Virus record (IMG/VR): IMGVR_UViG_3300035682_001613
Coordinates: 1 to 34,979 of that record
Strand: one strand, 5' to 3'
Source of the DNA: a virus
DNA: 34,979 bases
Shown here: piece by piece, positions 1 to 8,254 of the stretch
How positions within the stretch are numbered: position 1 is the stretch's first letter
Layout of the letters: every line of letters begins with the position of its first letter
Translations under genes and position numbers: made by a program
The notes under the pieces: model-generated
Databases searched by the model: none
Told to the model about the DNA's origin: nothing
Seen by the model: only the letters and a program-made list of their open reading frames with translations

Positions 1-320
1 GTAATTGTATCTAATATAGTTTCTATTTGAGTAAAGTTTACTTCCCATGCTAACTTAGGGTCTTTAGCACAAGCAGGAAAACCTACAATTGCGGCTAATG
101 GAATAATAACATCATGTATTCCTACTTCATGTCTTAATAATCTTTCATTACGAACATCACCATATATAAAATTATATTTTTTATTTGTTGTAAATTGTAA
201 TGGAGAAATTTGATTGAATGATAAGTTATCTATGACAGTAACACTATGTCCTGCGTTTAACATCTTTTCGGTAATTACTGAACCTAAATAACCTGCACCA
301 CCTGTAATTAATATTTTCAT
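1..320 (-). CDS. NAD-dependent epimerase/dehydratase, N-terminal part (truncated by window edge)
   Basis: The start codon is at 320-318 and the frame stays open to base 1, so about 106 N-terminal residues are visible and the C-terminus lies outside the window. The protein begins MKILITGGAGYLGSVI, the glycine-rich GxxGxxG Rossmann motif of the extended short-chain dehydrogenase family (nucleotide-sugar epimerases and dehydratases). An acidic residue follows at the end of beta 2 (VTVIDNLS), as expected for NAD binding, then YGDVRN and PLAAIVG, which match the usual D-V/L and H/P-LAA motifs. The stop of the LamG gene upstream overlaps this start (TAATG), so the two are translationally coupled. 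Placed after several glycosyltransferases, it probably makes or changes a nucleotide sugar used by the cassette. The exact substrate cannot be read from this fragment, and the catalytic YxxxK is not in view. Confidence 0.9.
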   Translation of the reverse strand, partial: MKILITGGAGYLGSVITEKMLNAGHSVTVIDNLSFNQISPLQFTTNKKYNFIYGDVRNERLLRHEVGIHDVIIPLAAIVGFPACAKDPKLAWEVNFTQIETILDTI

Positions 321-1030
321 TATATTAGAGTTTGTTTTATATTTGTAATATCTGCCGTTTCTAATGAGTTTCCTGCTAATAATTTATTTAATTTAATTTG
401 AATTGTTTTATTCATAAATTCTTCAATATATGCAAAATTACCATTACCACTTTTATCCCACACTTTAAATCTATTTACTTTTGTAAAATCTAAATTAGTA
501 ACTATACCTTCATTGTTTGAAACTATAAATTCAGATATTATACCATTAAAATAATATCTTTCATTAGTATCTTTTAAAAATGGATTCATTACACCAATCC
601 ATAGTGGTACATGTGCATAATCGCAGGTTTTATATTTACATTTAACCATTCGTTTTTCACCATTTACTGAAACCAAAAACATACTGATTCCTTCTACATT
701 TTGAATTTGATAAATAACTTTATATTCTTTATCATATTCAAAATCAAATTCTTCAATATGCATATCATCCGAAAAATTACCACTTTCAGGATTTGCAGTA
801 AATAATACACATTTTAATTTATTATTATCAATATAAACCCCACTATTTACTATTCCAGGTTTTGCAAAAATATATTGTTTTTTTCCATTATTTTGTGCAA
901 TAAATGTACAATTTATAATTACAGAATCGTTAAACACCGTTCCCAATAAATTAGGTCGTTTGGATGTATTGTGTTTAGATTCGTTCCATACACTGCAACA
1001 AAAAGTATCTTTAAATTCAAATAGTTCCAT
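320..1030 (-). CDS. Stand-alone LamG-like (concanavalin-type jellyroll) protein
   Basis: This 236-residue protein has no signal peptide and no catalytic domain that I can recognise. It resembles the LamG domain found inside the nearby GT7 proteins: the stretch PLWIGVMNP followed by YYFNGIISEFIVSN matches FYIGVGNP and FYFKGLIAEFAIWN in the gene at 3860-5272. It then has an LDF...VWDKSGNGNFAYIEEF tail, like the DFK...QDLSGNKNNGFIYN tail of those enzymes. The family usually binds carbohydrate or acts as an adhesive module. The start overlaps the stop of the radical SAM gene and the stop overlaps the epimerase start (both TAATG), so it is inside the cassette operon. It may be a free glycan-binding partner of the transferases or a relic of a fourth GT7-LamG gene that lost its catalytic halves. 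Confidence 0.7.
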   Translation of the reverse strand: MELFEFKDTFCCSVWNESKHNTSKRPNLLGTVFNDSVIINCTFIAQNNGKKQYIFAKPGIVNSGVYIDNNKLKCVLFTANPESGNFSDDMHIEEFDFEYDKEYKVIYQIQNVEGISMFLVSVNGEKRMVKCKYKTCDYAHVPLWIGVMNPFLKDTNERYYFNGIISEFIVSNNEGIVTNLDFTKVNRFKVWDKSGNGNFAYIEEFMNKTIQIKLNKLLAGNSLETADITNIKQTLI

Positions 1031-2421
1031 TATTTCATTTCTTTACATTTGTTATAAAAATCAGCCAATTCAGGGAATGTTTTTTCAAAATTAGTTCCCC
1101 TTCTTTTATCATGCTCACTAAAAAATTTATAAAAATCTTTTCTATGTGCCATTCTATCTTCATCATCGATTGATATAAAATAATCATAAATTCGTCTAAT
1201 CTTAACGATTTCAACATCACTAAACCCATAACAATTTACATCATCCCTTAATAATTCATAAAATTCAACTAATTGTGCTTGTTTAAATATTTCGTCCGAC
1301 CATTCTTTATCTAATATTCTAATAGATTGATGGTTTGGATATCTTAAATATGAACTATCTAATAATAATGGTTGTTTATAATATCTTAATGCGTTTGTGT
1401 GTTTTGCTTTTAGTGAATATACATCATCAATTAATTTACGATACGATGGTACTGATAATGCGTTGTATGTACTCATTATATCTACTGTCAGTCTTGGGAT
1501 ATACTGGCATAAATCATCTATTCTATCCATCAATTGATTATATACTAAACCATTTCTAACGTACTCAGCCTGTGTACCATATCCATCACAACTTGTGTAA
1601 ATAATTAATTCTTTAACTAATCCTCGATCGGATATAATTTTAAATTTTTCTCTGAATTTTTTATATAACGAATCGGGTACACCTAAATTTGAATTGATAC
1701 TTAAACATAAATTCTTATTTGGATTTGGAGAATCAATAATATAATCTAATACTTTCATAGTATCTTTATGCATCATAGGTTCACCACCTGTGATTCTAAA
1801 TGTATATAAATCTTGATACAACTCCGGCCACCATTTCCAAAATGCTTCTACATATGGATTAAATTCACTTTGTGGGATTGGTATTCTACCACTACTTACA
1901 AAATGTTCTAATCCATTAAAATTATCAGATGTTGGGTATCCACCATGTTGTTCAATTTCTTCCATCCATTTTGTTGAGAATGGTGGTGCACAATATGAAC
2001 ATTTAAAATTACAAGCATTACTGAATGAAACTTCTACATACGAAGGATTTATATTATCTCTCCAATTACTTTGTTTAATCTTTTCTAAATGTGGAAATGC
2101 CCATGGTTCAGACGATTTAAATGTTCTATCACTAAATTGATTTGAACTATCCTCTACACCCCAACAATAATCACATTCTGCCGGCTTCCCACCTTCTAAC
2201 ATTTCTCTTCTTTTTTGTTTTTTGAAGCGTGTATTATGAAGTGCGGAAGGGTCTCTATTTAATTCAGTTGTTGATACCTGATGTGTCATCGGATGGTGAC
2301 AACTATGATTATGTCCAATATGTAAATGCATTGTTACTTGCATCCATTTTGCTAAACAGAATCCTACTCCTACCGCATTTAATTGTTCTCTTACACTTTC
2401 AAATTTTTCGTAACTAGCCAT
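1030..2421 (-). CDS. Radical SAM protein (twitch/SPASM-like type)
   Basis: The 463-residue protein contains the radical SAM cluster motif CxxxCxxC at residues 137-144 (C137, C141, C144, in SNACNFKCSYC), which binds a [4Fe-4S] cluster and cleaves S-adenosylmethionine. A later FRITGGEPMMHKD is the usual GGEP motif that holds the SAM amino group. Upstream of the core is a Cys/His-rich region: C22, SCHHP around 40-44 and ECDYCWGVE at 82-90. I remember a similar N-terminal arrangement from twitch-domain radical SAM proteins of marine phages, but could not check it. C83 and C86 may help bind an auxiliary cluster. The gene is coupled to its neighbours by TAATG overlaps on both sides and sits among glycosyltransferases and LamG proteins, so it probably modifies a sugar or a peptide side chain in that pathway. 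The actual reaction is unknown. Family assignment is firm, function is not. Confidence 0.9.
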   Translation of the reverse strand: MASYEKFESVREQLNAVGVGFCLAKWMQVTMHLHIGHNHSCHHPMTHQVSTTELNRDPSALHNTRFKKQKRREMLEGGKPAECDYCWGVEDSSNQFSDRTFKSSEPWAFPHLEKIKQSNWRDNINPSYVEVSFSNACNFKCSYCAPPFSTKWMEEIEQHGGYPTSDNFNGLEHFVSSGRIPIPQSEFNPYVEAFWKWWPELYQDLYTFRITGGEPMMHKDTMKVLDYIIDSPNPNKNLCLSINSNLGVPDSLYKKFREKFKIISDRGLVKELIIYTSCDGYGTQAEYVRNGLVYNQLMDRIDDLCQYIPRLTVDIMSTYNALSVPSYRKLIDDVYSLKAKHTNALRYYKQPLLLDSSYLRYPNHQSIRILDKEWSDEIFKQAQLVEFYELLRDDVNCYGFSDVEIVKIRRIYDYFISIDDEDRMAHRKDFYKFFSEHDKRRGTNFEKTFPELADFYNKCKEMK

Positions 2422-3863
2422 TATGCTTTACAATTTATTATTACAGAATTATTACCTATTTCATCTACTGATATGAGTTCGTATTCTAAACTATTCATAC
2501 CATCGTTTTTCCAATTATACTTACCTTGTTGCATTTCTAATATATATCTTCTTTCATTTCTTGCAGTTGTTTCACCCTTTGCCCATTTATCTACACCACC
2601 AACTGTTATTAGACCTTCGGTTTGGTGTGGTAAACATTCAAACTTACCATCTCTACGGAAAGGTAAGATAGTATTATTAACTTTCAAAGTATTTTCTTCT
2701 TTTATTTCAACATCATTTATTTCGCCATGATTTCCGTTATCACTTAAATCGTTTAATACATTTCCATTTATTGAATTAAAATCATAATGTGCCACCATAT
2801 CATTCGGAAATTCCATTATTTCATTTTCTGATAAACATCTATCCCACATCATAACTTTTGCAATATCACCTTTAAACCATCTATTAACCTCATCTACTCC
2901 TACCGATGGTGTTGTTCCAATATAGTATGGTTCTGTTCCATATCTTTTTAAATACCCACTATATTCTAATGGTGATGTTGCACCTGTTCCAAATCTTGCA
3001 TCACTTTTTTTACCATTGATGTGAAGTGAAATTAATTTATTATCATCATCAACTGTCAATGTTACCCAACTCCATTGTTGTTCGTATCTCTTTGCCCATA
3101 GGTATAAAAATTCTCTTTCATTATTCCATAACATAGAAGTAAATGCTCTACTATTATTATACGATATACCCCAATCATGTCCCGGTCTGCGAAGGATTGG
3201 ATATTCACAAAATCTTCTATCTGCATCTCCAATTAAATAAATAGGAACTTTCTCCTCTTGTTGATGTGCTCTTACTAATATTGAAACCGTATGTGAACGT
3301 GAGCATAAATTTCTAATTGAACGAGATGGTTCTATTTTAACATATGATTTTAATCCATCAAAATATCCATACTTTTGGTTGGTTATATCCGGTAAATAAT
3401 GTTGTTCTGCATTACCGGTCAATACACATCTCCAAAAAAGGTCATCATCTTCCATACCCCAATCCCAATAATCGTTTGAGTAACCATTTGTTGCTTCAAC
3501 TTGTTCTTTTGTAAACAATACTGCACCACCAAAATACTCCTCATATTTAAGGTTATAATCTGTTTGAGATATTCTTACTGCTAAATGCTTAGGGTTCTCA
3601 GGATTGAACGTATAATCACAAGAACTATCCTCTGGTACCATATCTATATCATGCCATACAATATAATCACATCCATCATCAAATGCGTGTTTCGCTGCAA
3701 TGTTTTTCATCTTACCTCTATTGAATAACTTATCATCACATTGATGCGCAAAATATATTTTATGTTCAATACCTTGTTCTTCTAAGAATTTATGAACTCT
3801 AGGTGAAAACTCTTTTAAATGAGCTTCTCTATTTCTATATGGTACACATACTCCTAACTTCAT
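2421..3863 (-). CDS. GT7 (beta-1,4-galactosyltransferase-like) enzyme with inserted LamG domain, copy 1
   Basis: This 480-residue protein has the N-terminal catalytic part of the GT7 family: VPYRNREAHL near residue 8, FNRGK at 47-51, the metal-binding DID at 72-74 in HDIDMVP, YFGGAVLF at 110-117 and WDWGMEDDD at 133-141 with the full acidic quartet. The family normally continues within about 30 residues to a metal-binding His and then DGLNSL. Here a domain of roughly 200 residues (about 166-375) with a LamG-type pattern intervenes (YFDG.KSYVKI, then WVTLTV.D, YYIG, FKGDIAKVMMWD). The missing GT7 end then resumes at about 399: CLPH with His 413 in the place of the family's MIRH histidine, ARNERRY at 434-440 and DGMNSL at 454-459. 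It overlaps the next upstream copy by ATGA and the radical SAM gene by TAATG. Probable role: transfer of a hexose from a UDP-sugar to a glycan held by the LamG domain (inference). Confidence 0.85.
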   Translation of the reverse strand: MKLGVCVPYRNREAHLKEFSPRVHKFLEEQGIEHKIYFAHQCDDKLFNRGKMKNIAAKHAFDDGCDYIVWHDIDMVPEDSSCDYTFNPENPKHLAVRISQTDYNLKYEEYFGGAVLFTKEQVEATNGYSNDYWDWGMEDDDLFWRCVLTGNAEQHYLPDITNQKYGYFDGLKSYVKIEPSRSIRNLCSRSHTVSILVRAHQQEEKVPIYLIGDADRRFCEYPILRRPGHDWGISYNNSRAFTSMLWNNEREFLYLWAKRYEQQWSWVTLTVDDDNKLISLHINGKKSDARFGTGATSPLEYSGYLKRYGTEPYYIGTTPSVGVDEVNRWFKGDIAKVMMWDRCLSENEIMEFPNDMVAHYDFNSINGNVLNDLSDNGNHGEINDVEIKEENTLKVNNTILPFRRDGKFECLPHQTEGLITVGGVDKWAKGETTARNERRYILEMQQGKYNWKNDGMNSLEYELISVDEIGNNSVIINCKA

Positions 3864-5272
3864 AGTTTAACTGAAATTTTTATTGCTTTTTCTGAAAGTT
3901 TGTTACTTTCTATTTCTTTATATATGCAGGTGTTTAATCCATCTATTGATAAATCTACTATATTACCTTTCATTTCGTTGTAAAATCTTTCTTGATTTTT
4001 TCTTGTTTCTGAATGTACCCAATTATTCCCAATTGTTGAATTTGAACTATGTTTTAATGTTTTAAATTTTCCTTCTCGTCTAATTGGAACTATAATTTCT
4101 GTTTCAAATTTATCTACCAATATGTTATCTTCACAATTGTAAATAAATCCATTATTTTTATTGCCACTTAAATCTTGTATAATATCACCTTTAAAATTTT
4201 TAAAATCATAATAACATTTTAAGTATTTTGATTTATCATATTTTCTATAATCATTAATTATAGATTTGTATAATGAATTTTCATATATTTCTGTTATGTT
4301 ATCTAATTCTAATGCAATATTCCAAATAGCAAACTCAGCAATTAATCCTTTAAAATAAAATTGTTTAATATCTAATGTAGGATTACCTACACCAATATAA
4401 AAATAATCATTATCATATTCATATATTTGGTCTTTTAGTTCTTTGGTATCAATTAGTTTACCATTCATATAAAAAGAAAATATATCATCTTCTTTTGTAA
4501 TTACTAAATGTGACCATACTTCACCAATGATATCACTTTGAATAGCGGTTGAAATATTATCTTTAGTCCAAATCTCACCTTTGTATCGTTTGAATGATGT
4601 GTATGATATACCTGTGTTTCTACCTGGTATTGAAGTAATCTGATATTCATCAAACTGCTCTTTTAATGAAGTTTTACTATCTTCTGGTTTTACTTTAATT
4701 GATATTGTAAAATCACCATTAAAAATAGATGCTAAATTTTTGTAAGGAATTTTAATATAAGATTCTTTACCATCAAATTTAAAATAATTTATTAGATAGT
4801 TTTTATCGGGTATACCTACTGAAATTTTATCTAATGGTATGTTTCTCTGAATACATCTATATAATAAATCATCATCTTCAAATCCCCACCCCCAATACTC
4901 ATTAGAATATCCATTTACTAATTTGTAATCATGTACATTAAATAAAGTAACTCCACCAAAATAATCGATGAATGGTATATCTTTATTAATTTTAGATACT
5001 AAATGAATTGGTGTATCGGGATAAGAATAATCAACTCCCTTTAAAGGTAACATATCTACATCATGTAATGCAAAATAATCAAAACCTTCTTTAATTGCAA
5101 TCCTAGCTCCTACGTTTAAAAGTTTACCTCTATTAAAAGGCTTATCATCACTCTGTTCTATGACAAAGATTTTATAATCGTAATCCTTTAAATACTCTTG
5201 CATATAAGGAACGAATACTTCTAAATGAGAGGTTCTATCTCTATATGGAACTATTATTGCTAATTTTTGCAT
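3860..5272 (-). CDS. GT7 (beta-1,4-galactosyltransferase-like) enzyme with inserted LamG domain, copy 2
   Basis: This 470-residue paralogue keeps the most complete set of GT7 motifs: VPYRDRTSHLEVF at 8-20, FNRGKLLNVGA at 46-56, DVD at 71-73 in HDVDMLP, FGGVTLF at 105-111 and WGWGFEDDD at 127-135. A LamG-like domain spans about 163-330 (YFKFDGKESYIKIP, DFTISIKV, WSHLVIT, FYMNGKLID, FYIGVGNP, FKGLIAEFAIWN) with a DLSGNKNNG tail. The GT7 C-terminal part returns at about 393 with TLKH (His 408), a NQERF stretch and DGLN at 444-447. By homology it would be a Mn-dependent transferase, most likely using UDP-galactose or a related donor, acting in the cytoplasm of the infected cell. The gene couples to copy 1 by ATGA and to the 73-residue gene upstream by TAATG. 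Confident about the fold and the insertion; donor and acceptor are unknown. Confidence 0.88.
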   Translation of the reverse strand: MQKLAIIVPYRDRTSHLEVFVPYMQEYLKDYDYKIFVIEQSDDKPFNRGKLLNVGARIAIKEGFDYFALHDVDMLPLKGVDYSYPDTPIHLVSKINKDIPFIDYFGGVTLFNVHDYKLVNGYSNEYWGWGFEDDDLLYRCIQRNIPLDKISVGIPDKNYLINYFKFDGKESYIKIPYKNLASIFNGDFTISIKVKPEDSKTSLKEQFDEYQITSIPGRNTGISYTSFKRYKGEIWTKDNISTAIQSDIIGEVWSHLVITKEDDIFSFYMNGKLIDTKELKDQIYEYDNDYFYIGVGNPTLDIKQFYFKGLIAEFAIWNIALELDNITEIYENSLYKSIINDYRKYDKSKYLKCYYDFKNFKGDIIQDLSGNKNNGFIYNCEDNILVDKFETEIIVPIRREGKFKTLKHSSNSTIGNNWVHSETRKNQERFYNEMKGNIVDLSIDGLNTCIYKEIESNKLSEKAIKISVKL

Positions 5273-5493
5273 TAAGCTTCTCTTTCGGACTCTTTATCGG
5301 GTCTTGTTGATGTTCCAACTGCTTTGGTTTTAGCAATATTGTAAAACTCATTCAAATACCATTCTAATCTTGTAGACCATCCTTTGGTATCTAAATCGTA
5401 TAACCAATCACTAATGTCTTGTGTTGAGTGTGCAATACTTTCTAATGCTTTTACACCTCTTTCTTCGGTTGTTAGTTCTTTTTTTTCTGCCAT
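5272..5493 (-). CDS. Small hypothetical protein between GT7-LamG genes
   Basis: This 73-residue protein is soluble and charged, with no signal peptide or membrane segment, and I do not recognise it. It starts MAEKKELTTEERG and is probably mostly helical, with an aromatic patch in the middle (DWLYDL, RLEWYLNEFY) and a charged tail (STRPDKESEREA). Its stop overlaps the start of GT7 copy 2 (TAATG), and 12 A/T-rich bases separate it from the gene upstream, so it is cotranscribed with the transferases. It could be a small partner or chaperone of them, but nothing in the sequence shows this. Tight coupling on both sides and clean reading-frame use support a real gene. Confidence 0.65.
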   Translation of the reverse strand: MAEKKELTTEERGVKALESIAHSTQDISDWLYDLDTKGWSTRLEWYLNEFYNIAKTKAVGTSTRPDKESEREA

Positions 5494-5505
5494 TTTATTT
5501 TGTTT

Positions 5506-5901
5506 TTATTTTAAGAATTTTTTTACTGTTTCAAATGCAATTGCTTCATGTCCTTCTTTCCACACTTTCCATTCTGGAGTTGTTATATGTGTTTCTATTT
5601 CTAATAATCTTGCATCAACTTCACCTAGTCTTGTATATAATTGTTCTAATCCTTTACCAACATTTTCTCTTTCTTGTTGTAAAGAAACTTTTTCATCTTT
5701 TGTATCTAAAAAATTTATTGCGTAATCAAATGTATTAGAACCGTTAAAATGATACATTTTTAATAATGCTTCTATATTAATAATAAGTTTAGGTAAGAAA
5801 AAAGAAAAATCTCCTTTACTTTCTTTCATTACTTCTAATTCTTCCGCAATTGCTTCTAATTGTTTTACAACTAATTCGTTGTTTAATAATTGTTTTATCA
5901 T
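5506..5901 (-). CDS. Hypothetical helical protein, coiled-coil prone
   Basis: This 131-residue protein lies between GT7 copies 2 and 3. It is rich in Glu, Lys and Leu with heptad-like stretches near the N-terminus (KQLEAIAEELEVMKES) and in the second half (LQQERENVGKGLEQLYTRL, then DARLLEIETHI), so coiled coils are likely. No catalytic motif, signal peptide or transmembrane segment is visible. The start codon overlaps the stop of GT7 copy 3 as ATGA (5898-5901), so translation is coupled to that enzyme. Together with the 73-residue protein it splits the GT7 paralogue series, which suggests a cofactor or scaffold role in the same pathway. That is an inference from position only. Confidence 0.7.
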   Translation of the reverse strand: MIKQLLNNELVVKQLEAIAEELEVMKESKGDFSFFLPKLIINIEALLKMYHFNGSNTFDYAINFLDTKDEKVSLQQERENVGKGLEQLYTRLGEVDARLLEIETHITTPEWKVWKEGHEAIAFETVKKFLK

Positions 5902-7379
5902 AAAATTATTTTATACCATTCTGTATTTTTATCAAAGGTTTCTTCTTTTACCAATTTGAATTTTAAATTATTTAATCCTATCTTAGATGTTGAAAACTTT
6001 TTAGTTAATATATCATTAAAAAATATTGTACCATTTTCTATTATATCCGGGTCATATGATTTATATCGTTTAACAATATTGATATCATTGTTATGTGGTA
6101 ATGATTGAAATGTAGCTTCTATTCTTTTTGGAACTGAAATCTTAGTTGTTTTAATAATTTCATCTTTACTAATATATTCTGAATAATTACTACCCTGTGT
6201 ATTATAAATTGTGGCGTGATTGTGATTGATACTACCATCTATTACAAAGTTTTTATAGAAATTATTAAATTGATATTTTAATGTTGGTTCAAATTTTGTT
6301 TGTAACACTTTGTTTTTTACCAATCCATTTAAATAAATGTTTTTAATTTCAGTATCGGTTAGGGTGTAATCAAATATTAATAAATTAGCTAATTTTCCTT
6401 TAAATAAATTTTTACCATGCGAACCGCATCCTATATAAATTTTATCATTTGTATAATCCCACAATGGTAATTTTATATTACTAACCGAATCTATTTTTCT
6501 TTCTTCTAAAAATGTATCAACATATAAACTTAATTTGTTATTATCAAAATCAACATTTGCAACTATATGATGCCATTGGTTTGGTTTTAATTTTTTATAA
6601 TCAAAATAATATTTTTTATCTTTTCCCCAAAAATTAAATCGTAATGTACTATCTGGTTGAATTGAAATACCACTATTGAATCCGGGAAATGAAACTATAT
6701 ATTGTTCATCTTGTATAAAATCGTCAAAATTTACCCATGCTGATATTGTAAATGAATCCGTAGTTATATTTTTTAAAAACTTATTTGGTATTACTTCCAA
6801 TTGAGTTTCGCCATCGAACTTAATATAAGAAACTTTTTCTTTTTTAATTGAATCAGTTATTCTTAATTTTTCTATTTCATATTCATCATCTAATCTTGGG
6901 TAAATATATTCATTATCTAATTTAACACCAGTCTGTTCCATTCTAAATAATAAATCTAAATCTGCATATCCCCAACCATAATACTCATTAGAATAACCAT
7001 TAACTTTTTCAAAATCTTCTTTTGGGAATATTACAACTCCACCTAAATATTGTAAATAAGGTAATGTATTATCATGTACTTGAACTCTTGTTGCTAAATG
7101 TGTTGGATATTGTTTGTAAGAATAATCTGCTTTATCTGATGTAGGTAACATATCAACATCATGGAAGCAAAAATAATCATATTCATCTTTTAGTAAGTGA
7201 AATGCCGAATTACACAACTTTCCATAATTAAATGGTTTACTATCGGATTGTTCAATTACAAATATTTTATAATCAATATTTTTATCTTTTAAAAACGATT
7301 GTATATGTGGCAAGAAAATATCGAGATGCTCTCTCCTATCTCTATATGGAACTACAATAGCTAATTTATGATTACTCAT
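5898..7379 (-). CDS. GT7-like protein with inserted LamG domain, copy 3 (diverged catalytic motifs)
   Basis: This 493-residue paralogue has the same layout as the two others: a GT7 start (VVPYRDRREHLDIF at 9-22, DVD at 74-76, YLGGVVIF at 111-118), a LamG-like domain at about 185-395 (SYIKFDGETQLEVIP, SFTISAWVNF, WHHIVANVDFDNNKLSLYVD, IYIGCGSHGK, FKGKLANLLIFD) and a GT7-type end from about 414 with SLPH (His 429). Several key motifs have changed. FNRGK is FNYGK (50-54). The acidic EDDD after GWG is ADLD (139-142), so the position of the family's essential Glu is Ala. DGLN is IGLN near 467-470. The nucleotide-sugar metal site may remain, but acceptor binding or catalysis may be altered, or the protein may be only a glycan-binding partner. 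It is the first GT7 copy transcribed, with 35 bases separating it from the gene upstream. Confidence 0.82.
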   Translation of the reverse strand: MSNHKLAIVVPYRDRREHLDIFLPHIQSFLKDKNIDYKIFVIEQSDSKPFNYGKLCNSAFHLLKDEYDYFCFHDVDMLPTSDKADYSYKQYPTHLATRVQVHDNTLPYLQYLGGVVIFPKEDFEKVNGYSNEYYGWGYADLDLLFRMEQTGVKLDNEYIYPRLDDEYEIEKLRITDSIKKEKVSYIKFDGETQLEVIPNKFLKNITTDSFTISAWVNFDDFIQDEQYIVSFPGFNSGISIQPDSTLRFNFWGKDKKYYFDYKKLKPNQWHHIVANVDFDNNKLSLYVDTFLEERKIDSVSNIKLPLWDYTNDKIYIGCGSHGKNLFKGKLANLLIFDYTLTDTEIKNIYLNGLVKNKVLQTKFEPTLKYQFNNFYKNFVIDGSINHNHATIYNTQGSNYSEYISKDEIIKTTKISVPKRIEATFQSLPHNNDINIVKRYKSYDPDIIENGTIFFNDILTKKFSTSKIGLNNLKFKLVKEETFDKNTEWYKIIL

Positions 7380-7398
7380 AACTAAATGTAACGAATTT

Positions 7399-7406
7399 TA
7401 TTTATA
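7399..7406 (-). promoter_or_regulatory. Candidate T4-late-type promoter element (TATAAATA)
   Basis: The coding (minus) strand reads TATAAATA here, identical to the -10 consensus of T4 late promoters, 19 nt upstream of the start at 7379 and inside a 35-base intergenic gap. No -35 element is expected for that class. The region is very AT-rich, so a chance match is possible. If real, it would let GT7 copy 3 and the genes after it be transcribed separately from the upstream part of the cassette. Confidence 0.3.
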
Positions 7407-7414
7407 AAACCAAA

Positions 7415-8254
7415 TTAAACTGACTGAATTATTTTGAAGAGTATTCGCCATAAACTATAACCCAATACACCCGCATCTTCAATCATAAATCTCTCATCAT
7501 AAATATCAATTTTAAAATTATTTGATTTTAATGCATCGTACATTATTTGATATTCTTTTGAATAGGCATAATCTTTGTTAATATCTGCCACTGCTTTAAT
7601 TCTATCTATACAAGTTGAATCCCATTTAAAATGATGAACCTGTACATTGTATTGATTAGTTGGTGCAATTAGTGGATGATTCCAACCTTGCCATTTCCAA
7701 GTTGTTTGTCCATCTATTTTTGCATAATGTTGTCCTGGTGTAAGTTCTACCCAACCTTTCATTATACACATTTTATTTGGACATGCATTACTTAATGGAT
7801 AACGAAAACAACCTGCTAATGGAAATTGTTCAAATATGTTTACATCTTCTTTTAGTTCTGAAAATTCACCCTCTCTACCAATTCTGTCTACAAATCCACC
7901 TCTAACCATTACCCAGCCATTCGATTCACATTCATCTATAATTGTATTTAAATTTTTTGAATATACATGAAACTCATCATCATCTGATACTATCCACCAA
8001 TCATCAGGATACATCATTTTTATTTCATTATACAATTTAGTTACATATTCCCAATTGAATTTTTCTTTATAAACTCTTTTTATTATTTTTGCAGTTGGAA
8101 ATTGAGAAACAATATTATTTACTGATTCGTATAAACTTTTTCCTTCCCATTCATATACAACCACATACATTTCATCTACTAAATCTTTATAGTGATTTAA
8201 CATATGTTTTAATGTTGATGTTCTACTACCTGTAACTGTAACTAATCTTTTCAT
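7415..8254 (-). CDS. GT-A fold glycosyltransferase (family 2-like)
   Basis: This 279-residue protein begins MKRLVTVTGSRTSTLKHML, a strand-turn-helix opening seen in GT-A glycosyltransferases, followed by LVDEMYVVVYEWEG and, at 86-98, WWIVSDDDEFHVY. The DDD at 91-93 fits the DxD motif that binds the metal and nucleotide-sugar phosphates. Later segments (WVMVRGGFVDRIG, FRYPLSNACPNKMCIMKGW, HHFKWD) look like an acceptor-side half with a downstream His, as in many GT-A enzymes. There is no LamG insert, unlike the GT7 genes beside it. Its start overlaps the methyltransferase stop (TAATG), and a 35-base gap follows before GT7 copy 3. It probably adds one sugar in the glycan made by this cassette. 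Donor and linkage cannot be told from sequence. Confidence 0.75.
   Translation of the reverse strand: MKRLVTVTGSRTSTLKHMLNHYKDLVDEMYVVVYEWEGKSLYESVNNIVSQFPTAKIIKRVYKEKFNWEYVTKLYNEIKMMYPDDWWIVSDDDEFHVYSKNLNTIIDECESNGWVMVRGGFVDRIGREGEFSELKEDVNIFEQFPLAGCFRYPLSNACPNKMCIMKGWVELTPGQHYAKIDGQTTWKWQGWNHPLIAPTNQYNVQVHHFKWDSTCIDRIKAVADINKDYAYSKEYQIMYDALKSNNFKIDIYDERFMIEDAGVLGYSLWRILFKIIQSV

Noticed and set aside
5384-5738. Plus-strand open frames of 113 and 105 residues
   Set aside because: Hydrophobic, Phe/Leu/Ser-rich products typical of the complement of AT-rich Lys/Glu-rich genes; they overlap two tightly coupled minus-strand genes.
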